Shown here: positions 1 to 5,975 of the stretch, piece after piece
Numbering within the stretch: position 1 is the first letter of the stretch
Layout: every line of letters starts with the position of its first letter
NCBI GenBank assembly: GCA_015478945.1
Contig: JABUQX010014295.1
Location: 12,501 to 24,562 of the forward strand
From: Trachelipus rathkii
Taxonomy: Eukaryota; Arthropoda; Malacostraca; Isopoda; Trachelipodidae
Reading direction: 5' to 3'
Length of the DNA: 12,062 nucleotides
The notes under the pieces: model-generated
What the model was told of the DNA's origin: nothing
Database searches by the model: none
The model's input: only the letters and a program-made list of their open reading frames with translations
Made by a program: the position numbers and the translations under genes

Positions 1-157
1 TAAAAGATAATGATTGATTTATTATAGAAGTTATAAGAAACTTTGAAATAAATAATTTTAGTTATTATTGAATGAGTAATATAAATGTACGTGTTTAATT
101 AAAACATAAAAGTGTTTTAATAAATTATAACGTTATATGTGTAAGTGAGTGTCGTGG
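1..157. other. AT-rich sequence, nothing recognised
   Basis: This is AT-rich DNA with many short runs of A and T and no open frame of useful length. No transposon terminus, RNA gene or coding motif is visible. It leads into TG-rich DNA near position 140. Confidence 0.5.
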
Positions 158-200
158 GTGTGTGTGTGTGTGTGTGTGTGCATGCTGTGTGTGTGTGGTT
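158..200. repeat. (TG)n microsatellite, interrupted
   Basis: An alternating TG run of about 23 bp is broken by CATGC near 181-185 and then continues as TGTGTGTGTG. It sits at the head of a longer TG-rich degenerate region. Alternating purine-pyrimidine tracts of this kind are common simple repeats in animal genomes. Confidence 0.9.
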
Positions 201-530
201 GGTGTGTGGTGTGTGTAAGATCTGTGTGCGGTGTTAAGTAATCTGTGTGTGTGTAAAGTAAATCTGTGTGTGAGTGTAAGTAATCTGTGTGATGTAAGTA
301 AATCTGTGTGTGAGTGTAAAGTGTAAATGTAAGTGTCTATGGATAAATGTAGTTCATGTAATGTGTGTAAAGTCTATCATAGGTGAAAATGTGTGTTAAG
401 TGTATAGTGTGTTTGTGACCGCATGCTGTATAAGTGTAAATGTAAGTGTCCTTGGGTAAATGTAAGTGTCATAGTGAATGTGTGTAAGTATCATTGTCAT
501 CGTGAATGTGTGTATAAGTGTAAGTGTGTG
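201..530. repeat. Degenerate GTGTAAGT / AATCTGTGTG repeat region
   Basis: Variants of GTGTAAGTAATCTGTGTG, GTGTAAATGTAAGTGTC and GTGTAAAGT recur with irregular spacing. The copies are too divergent for one exact period. The 14-mer GTAAGTGTCTATGG at 329-342 recurs exactly at 1813-1826, so this family reappears about 1.5 kb downstream. A short open frame beginning at 478 arises only from the TG periodicity and is not called as a gene. Confidence 0.7.

Positions 531-531
<1 letters not shown>

Positions 532-577
<46 letters not shown>
532..577. repeat. (GT)n microsatellite
   Basis: This is an uninterrupted GT dinucleotide tract of about 46 bp. It is followed by GTGTGTTAGATTATAATAACC and then A-rich DNA. 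In translation it gives only an artificial Cys-Val run. Confidence 0.95.
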
Positions 578-578
<1 letters not shown>

Positions 579-609
579 TGTGTTAGATTATAATAACCAT
601 AGGCATGAA

Positions 610-710
610 GTAAATAACACTAAGTATAATAAAAATAATAAAAATAAAGTAATAAAAAAAAATAATAATAAAAATAAATAAAAAGTTTAAAAAAAATAAA
701 AAAACATAAG
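610..710. repeat. A-rich low-complexity tract (AAT/AAAAT)
   Basis: Runs of A are interrupted by single T bases as AATAAT, AAAATAA and similar units, with almost no G or C. It directly precedes the AAGCAGTAAA satellite. It could be an A-rich tail of an old retroposon, but no element body is recognisable next to it. Confidence 0.8.
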
Positions 711-1269
711 TTAATAAATATATGAGTTAAAGCAGTAAAGCAGAAAGTTAAAGCAGTAAAGCAGAAAGTTAAAGCAGTAAAACATGAGTTAAAGCAGTAA
801 AACATAAGTTAAAGCAGTAAAGCATAAAACAAAAGCATACAATCCCCTCTTGGTGTAGGTAACACTCTATTGATTTAACTGATTTACTGCTTAAACGTAA
901 ATGTAATGTTATGAATATGGTGAGTTAAAGCAGTAAAACAATATGAGTTAAAGCAGTAAAACAATGGTTAAAGCAGTAAACATGAGTTAAAGCAGTTAAA
1001 GCGTAAAAAAAAGCATACTAATCCCCCCCCCTAGGTGTTAAGGTACACCTCTATTGATTTACTGATTTACTGCTTTAAGGTATGTAATGTTAATAAATAT
1101 ATGAGTTAAAGCAGTAAAACATATAAGTTAAAACAGTAAAACATGAGTTAAAGCAGTAAAACATGAGTTAAAGCAGTAAAGCAGTAAAACAAAAGCATAC
1201 TAAATCCCCTCTTGGTGTTAGGTTACACCGATTCATTGATTTACTGATTTACTGCTTTTAAATCAGTAA
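710..1269. repeat. Higher-order satellite, three units of about 180-200 bp
   Basis: Three successive blocks share one plan. Each opens with a variant of GTTAATAAATATATGAG, continues with 20-21 bp monomers close to AGTTAAAGCAGTAAAACATG, and ends with a conserved tail. The tail has AAGCATAC, ATCCCCTCTTGGTGT and GATTTACTGATTTACTGCTT. Its ATCCC landmark falls at about 842, 1021 and 1204, giving spacings near 180 bp. TTTACTGCTTTAA in the tail is the reverse complement of the monomer core TTAAAGCAGTAAA, so every unit can fold back on itself. A weak fourth leader (TTAATAAATATATGTG) lies near 1421. Copy differences are mostly one-base indels. Confidence 0.88.
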
Positions 1270-1540
1270 AGTACATGTTTTTTAATAAAATTTCGTACAG
1301 TTGTAGTAACATAAAATGTTTATATATATCAGGCACTCTGGTTTTTTTTTCTTACATACAATTTTTAAAAATTTATAAATTAAAAAGTATTGAAGTAAAA
1401 AGTATTAAGTAAAAATAATGTTAATAAATATATGTGTTAAATATAGGTCTGTAATGAGTTACAGTTTTAGATTCGCGAAATGTTTTTAATAAAAAATGTT
1501 AAGTATGAATAAAAATGAATGATTATAGTATATATATTTT
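1270..1540. other. AT-rich spacer, nothing recognised
   Basis: This AT-rich stretch holds short homopolymers, a T run near 1341 and a degenerate copy of the satellite leader near 1421-1440. I see no coding frame, RNA gene or transposon end. Confidence 0.5.
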
Positions 1541-1622
1541 TTCATTCGCGCGGGAATTCGCACCTGCGGGTGCGGGGCCCTCCATCCTTTGTGGGGAGGG
1601 GGCTTGCTGCGGCCTGGTGGGC
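1541..1622. other. Small GC-rich island
   Basis: An abrupt GC-rich patch lies inside AT-rich DNA. It contains CGCACCTGCGGGTGCGGGG, whose CGCAC and GTGCG arms can pair, followed by GGGGAGGGGGC. The string ACCTGCGGGTGCGG resembles ATCTGCGGGATGCGG at 7385-7400, so it may be a distant member of the same module. It is too short and isolated to call a CpG-island promoter. Confidence 0.45.
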
Positions 1623-1640
1623 AGTTTATGATCTAGAGGT

Positions 1641-1740
1641 AGACAAAAGATGATCATCAAAGATGATGCATCAATATAGGGTGGTATCAAAGATGAAACT
1701 TCATCAAAGTATGAGTCACAAAGATGAGGGCAAACAAAAT
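1641..1740. repeat. Degenerate ATCAAAGATGA repeats
   Basis: ATCAAAGATGA and close variants (CATCAAAGTATGAG, CACAAAGATGAG) recur about every 12-25 bp. The copies are few and divergent, so the period is not secure. No coding potential is evident. Confidence 0.5.
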
Positions 1741-1749
1741 TGAGCTTCG

Positions 1750-1850
1750 AGTGGTGTGAGTGTAAGTGTAGGTGTACCTGTGGGTGTGAGTGTAAGTGTA
1801 TATGGGCTAGTGGTAAGTGTCTATGGCGAGTGTAAGTGCTTATAAGTGTT
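1750..1850. repeat. Second patch of GTGTAAGT degenerate repeats
   Basis: GTGAGTGTAAGTGTA and relatives recur here, matching the family at 201-530. The exact 14-mer GTAAGTGTCTATGG is shared with 329-342. The two patches bracket the higher-order satellite and the GC-rich island. Confidence 0.6.
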
Positions 1851-2004
1851 TTATAAAACTACTAACTCATAGTAGGAAGCATTCTAGCAGATTGTAATAT
1901 ACACCGATCGATTCCTCATACCTTATTACCTAGGGGTAGACACCCATATAGGGCTATCTCTAGGCTCAGGAGAGGCTAGAAAAGGCTTGAAAAAGTGGTC
2001 TCAG
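1851..2004. other. Unassigned sequence between repeats
   Basis: This is non-repetitive sequence of mixed composition between the GTGTAAGT patch and the TTGGCACTCAC minisatellite. No open frame, RNA fold or transposon signature is evident by eye. Confidence 0.4.
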
Positions 2005-2122
2005 TTGGCACTATGTGGCACTCACTTGGCACTATGGTGGCACTCACTTGGCACTCATTGGCACTCACTTGGCACTCAATTGGCACTCACTTGGCACTCA
2101 CCTGGCACTCACCTGGCACTCA
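2005..2122. repeat. Minisatellite, 10-12 bp unit TTGGCACTCAC, about 11 copies
   Basis: Eleven head-to-tail copies of TTGGCACTCAC can be read. Variants end in CTATG, CTCAT or CTCAA, and the last copies start with CTGG. Unit length varies between 10 and 12 bp, so no frame is maintained, which argues against a coding repeat. Confidence 0.93.
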
Positions 2123-2317
2123 TAGAATAACTCATAGAACACTAATAGAACATCACTAGATACTTTTTACGGTGATTGGTAACCATCAAAGCCATCAAGT
2201 TAGCGTGGGTAAAATTGACGTCGCATGGTGTATGGCAAGGTAAGACGAAATATTCATTGATCAAACAAGCGTTTTAAGACATCAAAAAGGGACTAAGTCC
2301 CTAAGGAAGGACAAAAA

Positions 2318-2347
2318 ATACCGTGGGTCAAATTTGACCCATGGTAT
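2318..2347. repeat. 30-nt near-perfect palindrome
   Basis: The central 16 bases at 2325-2340, GGGTCAAATTTGACCC, are a perfect palindrome. Pairing continues outward to 2318 and 2347 with one mismatched pair, giving 14 of 15 paired positions. Later units carry GGGCAAAAAATGACCC instead, which breaks the symmetry. Confidence 0.85.
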
Positions 2348-3033
2348 ATGGCAAGGTAAAAGCCGAAATATCATGGTCAAACAAGGTAAATGACATCAAA
2401 ACGGGCTAAGCCCCTAAAGGGCACAAAAATTAACGTGGGCAAAAAATGACCCATTGAAGACCAAAGGGTAAAGGCGAAATATCATGGTCAGACAAGGTAA
2501 AGACATCAAAAAACAGGGCTAAGACCAAAGGGTAGCCAAAATTACCGGTGGGCCAAAAAATGACCCATGGTATATGGCAAGGTTAAGACCGAAATATCAT
2601 GGTCAAAACAAGGTAAAGACATCAAAAACGGGCTAAAGCCCTAAAGAGAAGGACAAAAAATTATCCGTGGGCCAAATTGACCCTGGAAGACAAAGGTAGC
2701 CAAAAATTACCGTGGGCAAAAATTGACCCTTGGAAGACCAAAGGGTAGCAAAAATTACCGTGGGCAAAAAATGACCCATGGAAGATCAAAAGGGTAGCCA
2801 AAAATTACCGTGGGCAAAAAATGACCCATGGAAGATCAAAGGGTAGCCAAAAATTACCGTGGGCAAAAAATGACCCATGGAAGATCAAAGGGTTGGTCGA
2901 AATATCATGGTCAAACAAGGTTAAGACATCAAAAAGGGCTAAGCCCCTAAAGGAAGATCAAAAATTACCGTGGGCAAAAATTGACCCATGGTCGAAAAAA
3001 TTAGGGGGGCGTAAAATAGGGGGCAATACGTAC

Positions 3034-3055
3034 AACGGTTGCTAACGCAACCGTT
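3034..3055. repeat. Perfect 9-bp hairpin with 4-nt loop
   Basis: AACGGTTGC (3034-3042) pairs perfectly with GCAACCGTT (3047-3055) around the loop TAAC. A second hairpin begins five bases further on. No following T run supports a terminator, and the context is eukaryotic repeat DNA. Confidence 0.8.
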
Positions 3056-3059
3056 TGGC

Positions 3060-3082
3060 GCAACCCTTCTTCGAAGGGTTGC
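3060..3082. repeat. Perfect 10-bp hairpin with 3-nt loop
   Basis: GCAACCCTTC (3060-3069) pairs perfectly with GAAGGGTTGC (3073-3082) around the loop TTC. The GGGTTGC arm is also the core of the short tandem repeats that follow at 3076-3155, so the hairpin may have arisen from an inverted copy of that repeat. Confidence 0.8.
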
Positions 3083-3155
3083 CAAAAATCAGGGTTGCCG
3101 AAAAAAATTGGGGTTGCCAAAAAATTAGGGTTGCCAAAAAATTAGGGTTGCCGAA
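3076..3155. repeat. Short tandem repeat GGGTTGCCAAAAAATTA
   Basis: About five copies of GGGTTGCC followed by AAAAA-rich spacers recur every 17-21 bp. Variants have GCCG for GCCA, and A-run length differs between copies. The array lies between the hairpins and the last CCGTGGGCC landmark of the composite minisatellite. Confidence 0.8.
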
Positions 3156-3204
3156 AAATACCGTGGGCCAAAATTGACCCATGGAAGACGGAAGGGTTGG
3201 TCGA

Positions 3205-3360
3205 AAAAAGGTAAAGTCCCAAAAAGGTAAAGGCCCAAAAAGGTCAAGGGCAGGTAAAAATTTGGGCCTCAAAAAAGGTCAAGCCCAAAAAGGTAAAGGT
3301 CAAAAAAGGTCAAAGGCAGGTAAAAAATTGGGCTCAAAAAAGGTCAAAAAAGGTAAAAAG
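3205..3360. repeat. Purine-rich AAAAAGGTCAA / AAAAAGGTAAAGG repeats
   Basis: Units such as CAAAAAGGTAAAGGC, AAAAAGGTCAAGGGCAGG and TAAAAATTTGGGC repeat with shifting length. In the frame starting at ATG 3181 they read as a Lys/Gly-rich string of QKGKG and KRSKAGKK type. This joins in frame to the mariner relic downstream and stops at 3511-3513. Composition and period explain the open frame better than a protein does. Confidence 0.75.
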
Positions 3361-3406
3361 CGCTGTGGTCAAAATGACCAACACGTCCAAAATCCATCTC
3401 CTACTA

Positions 3407-3908
3407 CTCAAGAAACCAAAGTCCAGTCATCACTGTGGAAGTATTTAACTTCGCCGAGACCTAAGAAGGCACAACAGGTGAGGAGCAAAATCAAGGAGAT
3501 GCTCATTGATTGATTCGATTCCCGTTTCATCGTGCATTACGAATACGCTCCTGAAGGAGGACAAACAGTAACTAAAAGAGTACCATCGTGACATCCTCCG
3601 TCGTCTCTGAGATACAAATCGTCGTAAACGATAAGATTTGTGGTCATCAAAAAACTGTAAACTTCTTATAATAACGTCACGGCTCATTCGTCGCTTCCGA
3701 TCCAGGATTTCATGGGAAAAAAGTCATTTTATTCATTCGCCAAGCACCTTACTCTCCGGACATGGCTTCGTGTGACTTCTGATTATTCTCGATACTCATA
3801 TCTCCAATGAATGGCATCTGCTTCGACAGCCGAGACGATATTATCCGCAACGCAATAGAAAAATTTAGGACCATTGAAACAGATGCATTCCAGAGATGCT
3901 TCAATCAA
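3407..3908 (+). pseudogene. Decayed mariner (Tc1/mariner, DD34D) transposase fragment
   Basis: Mariner transposases cut and paste DNA using an Asp triad. Conceptual translation over shifting frames gives QETKVQSSLWK, SPRPKKAQQVRSKIKEMLI, then IVHYEYAPEG, QTVTK, EYHRDILRRL, DLWSSKN, RQAPYSPDMASCDF and ICFDSRDDIIRNAIEKF. These run in the order expected of the catalytic domain and C terminus. The second catalytic Asp (family HDNA motif) is replaced by Asn, AAT at 3670-3672. The third is kept as GAC at 3774-3776. The two codons are 104 bases apart, which is the DD34D spacing less one base. Stops lie at 3511, 3608, 3632 and 3780. Frame changes occur near 3577 (A run), 3665 and 3717-3722 (A run). 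The DNA-binding domain and first Asp are missing upstream, and homology stops in (AT)n near 3908. It cannot be functional. Two frame changes in A runs could be sequencing errors. Confidence 0.9.
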
Positions 3909-4023
3909 TATAATATATATTTATATATTATATATATATATATATATAATATATATAATATATATATATATAAAACCTATATGATTCTATATAATATACT
4001 CACTAAAGTAAAGAAATATATTT

Positions 4024-4096
<73 letters not shown>
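3909..4096. repeat. (AT)n microsatellite block
   Basis: TATATA-rich DNA starts directly after the mariner fragment. It is interrupted near 3970-4020 by AAACCTATATGATTC and CACTAAAGTAAAG, then runs as almost pure AT from about 4026 to 4096. It truncates the transposase relic at its C-terminal end. Confidence 0.93.
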
Positions 4097-4101
<5 letters not shown>

Positions 4102-4311
4102 GTGTGAGAATCAAAGTATGTCTGAAAATTGATGAAGGAAGTGTGTGTTGCAGACTTTACCAGTGGAATGCATGAAAGATTGAGCATAGCAGTTAAGTCT
4201 GGGGTGAGAGAGTTGGAAAGATAAAGGATGAGACTGTGTGTGAAGGCGTGTCTCACGAACCCTTCTCAAAAGGAGGAGATACTCGAATAGAGAGCAGATA
4301 AAGCAATGCCC

Positions 4312-4313
<2 letters not shown>
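4097..4313. other. Unassigned single-copy-looking segment
   Basis: About 215 bp of balanced composition lies between the (AT)n and GA-rich arrays. Partial translations on the plus strand (for example RMRLCVKACLTNPSQKEEI near 4227-4285) look protein-like, but I cannot assign a family and the frame is not sustained. It may be a transposon fragment; this is a guess. Confidence 0.35.
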
Positions 4314-4361
<48 letters not shown>

Positions 4362-4415
4362 AGAGAGAGAGAGAGACGAGAGAGAAGAGAGAGAGAGAGA
4401 GAGAGAAAGAGAGAA
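4314..4415. repeat. (GA)n microsatellite, interrupted
   Basis: A GA-rich array of about 100 bp is broken by extra G, A or C bases (GAGAGGAG, GAGACGAG, GAGAAAGA). It is all purine except for one C. Frames read as Arg-Glu here or Leu-Ser on the other strand and are artefacts. Confidence 0.93.
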
Positions 4416-4453
4416 GCCATCTCAAAATGAGACGAAAGAATGATTGTCCATTT

Positions 4454-4574
<121 letters not shown>

Positions 4575-4598
4575 AGAAGAACAATGTCCAATGTAAGT

Positions 4599-4647
4599 GA
4601 GAGAGAGAGAGAGAAAGAGAGAAAGAGAGAGAGAGGGGGAGAGAGAA
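4599..4647. repeat. (GA)n microsatellite with AAA/GGGG interruptions
   Basis: A third GA array contains GAAAGAGAGAAAGAGA and a GGGGG interruption. It is separated from the pure AG tract by 29 bases of non-repeat sequence. Confidence 0.9.
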
Positions 4648-4737
4648 TCCGATTGTTTGAAAGTGATTAAAGAGAGTTAGTGAGAGTTTGAGAGCTAGTA
4701 AGGCGAAAAGCCCTAGACTGCACCTTATCAAGTAGAA

Positions 4738-4858
<121 letters not shown>

Positions 4859-5091
4859 GTGTGCTTTGAACCACCCACAGATATGTGATGGATACTGCAT
4901 ACAAGGGTGAGCGACTTCTCTTTACAGAGCAAGCAACTATGGTAGTAAGAACTTAAGAAGTAGTTCCGAAGGCACCACAGAACCAGAACACTCAATCTTT
5001 TTGAAGCGTCCTTAGAAAGAGATGTATTGTCATTCATATAATAGACACGAGTAAAGGAAACGCCAAGAATGTTAAAAACAGAGGAAGATTA
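4859..5091. other. Unassigned sequence
   Basis: About 230 bp of mixed composition has no recognised motif. A minus-strand frame opening near 5037 owes most of its length to the microsatellites it crosses, so I do not call a gene. Confidence 0.4.
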
Positions 5092-5093
5092 GT

Positions 5094-5152
5094 TTAGGTT
5101 AGGTTAGGTTAGGTTAGGTTAGGTTAGGTAAAATTAGATTAGGTTAGGTTAG
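5094..5152. repeat. Interstitial telomere-type repeat (TTAGG)n
   Basis: Seven perfect tandem TTAGG copies run from 5094 to 5128. After the short interruption TAAAATTAGA come at least two more copies and a partial one to 5152. TTAGG is the established telomere repeat of most arthropods, though (TTAGG)n also occurs as an ordinary interstitial microsatellite. Non-telomeric sequence on both sides makes this an internal tract. A stray GGTTAGATTAGG near 5485 may be a degraded outlier. Confidence 0.92.
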
Positions 5153-5230
5153 AATTGTGTGTTTTCGAAGATTATTATAGTTGTGTGGACGATTATGTCG
5201 AGTAGATAGATAAAGAAACTGTCTTTTTTT

Positions 5231-5415
5231 GAGGTCAGGAAGAGGGCCAGGAAGAGGGCCAGAGAGCGGGCCAGGAAGAGGGTCAGGAAGAGGGCTAGGA
5301 AGAGGGCCAATAAGAGGGACAGGAAGAGGGAGATGAAGAGGGCCGGGAAGAGGGACGAAAAGAGGGCCAGGAAGAGGGAGAGGAAGCGGGCCAGGAAAAG
5401 TGCCTGGAGGAGAGC
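5231..5415. repeat. 12-bp minisatellite, unit GGCCAGGAAGAG, about 15 copies
   Basis: About fifteen head-to-tail copies of GGCCAGGAAGAG carry point variants such as GGTCAGG, GGGACAGG, GGAGATG and GAGCGG. The unit is a multiple of three, so frames stay open on both strands: Arg-Lys-Arg-Ala on plus, Leu-Phe-Leu-Ala on minus (89 codons, 5149-5418). No start context, conserved flank or domain supports translation. Confidence 0.9.
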
Positions 5416-5419
5416 CACA

Positions 5420-5554
5420 AATCAGAAAGAAGAGAGAGAGATCATCAGAAGACCTTTTCTTACGAAAGTCAAACTCGCGATCATAGGTTAGATTAGGAGA
5501 ATTTTGACATTTCCAATCTTACTCTTGAGGATAGATATCAAAACTTTAGACACA
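5420..5554. other. Unassigned sequence
   Basis: A short stretch of purine-rich then mixed sequence sits between the 12-bp minisatellite and the AT-rich block. It includes GGTTAGATTAGGAG, reminiscent of the TTAGG tract. No other feature is seen. Confidence 0.4.
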
Positions 5555-5875
5555 AATATATATATATATATATATTATATATACATAATAATATATAATA
5601 TATATATATATATATAGTATATATATATATATTATATATGATTATATATTATAGTAATATATATATATATATATATATGTATTATTTATTAATTAATATT
5701 ATATTATAATATAAATAATTAGTATATATTATTATATTATATACTATATGTTATTATATATATTATATTTATCTAATTATTTTTGTAGTAGTAGTAGTAT
5801 ATTATTATATATATATTATTTATATATCTATTATTATATTATATTTATTATATTATATATATATATCTACTATCC
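5555..5875. repeat. AT-rich microsatellite block with GTA triplets
   Basis: Long TATATA runs alternate with TATTATATT-type sequence. A short (GTA)n/(TAG)n run lies near 5786-5800. There are almost no other G or C bases and no coding content. Confidence 0.92.
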
Positions 5876-5904
5876 ATATTAGTGATTGCAAGGTAAGCGT
5901 AACA

Positions 5905-5975
5905 TCTCCATGCATCCGGGTAGCATCCGCACATTATTAAGATTCCGCATCCGTATCTGCCCCTGCGGATGTTTA
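5905..5975. repeat. GC-rich CATCCGCAT patch, copy A
   Basis: CATCCG and CGGATG occur in opposite orientations (GCATCCGGG, GCATCCGCAC, CGCATCCGTATC, TGCGGATG), so the patch can fold. The 11-mer TAGCATCCGCA at 5921-5931 recurs in the same orientation at 7365-7375. Both copies sit close to AT-rich blocks. They may be subterminal repeats of a DNA transposon; that is inference only. Confidence 0.55.

Larger units (their letters stand above)
2190..3180. repeat. Composite minisatellite with about 49-bp and 112-bp units
   Basis: The landmark CCGTGGGCAAAA recurs with GACCCATGGAAGATCAAAGG and GGTAGCCAAAAATTA. Landmark starts are near 2321, 2433, 2545, 2665, 2710, 2758, 2808, 2857, 2968 and 3161. Spacing is about 112-120 bp in the first part, then 45-50 bp for four or five units, then about 111 bp again. 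The long unit equals the short one plus an insert of about 63 bp carrying ATGGCAAGGTAA, GAAATATCATGGTCAAACAA, GACATCAAAA and GGGCTAAGCCCCTAAAGG. Short open frames inside the array follow the period and are not treated as genes. Confidence 0.9.

Noticed and set aside
478..681. Plus-strand open frame of 67 codons rich in Cys and Val.
   Set aside because: It is produced by the (GT)n tract and the following A-rich DNA. No domain or signal sequence is visible beyond the repeat.
710..1269. Regular 20-21 bp repeats considered as a CRISPR array.
   Set aside because: Monomers abut without unique spacers of constant length, there are no cas genes, and the context is a eukaryotic satellite.
3034..3082. 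Paired hairpins considered as intrinsic transcription terminators.
   Set aside because: No U-tract follows either stem and the setting is eukaryotic repeat DNA.
2821..3272. Short open frames on both strands across the composite minisatellite.
   Set aside because: Their translations repeat with the minisatellite period and include no recognised motif. Unit lengths that are not multiples of three break the frames elsewhere.
5094..5152. TTAGG tract considered as a true chromosome end.
   Set aside because: It is under 60 bp long and has complex, non-telomeric sequence on both sides.
5149..5418. Minus-strand 89-codon hydrophobic Leu/Phe frame that resembles a membrane protein.
   Set aside because: It is the reverse reading of the 12-bp GGCCAGGAAGAG minisatellite, with no supporting flanks. 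It is recorded as a repeat.
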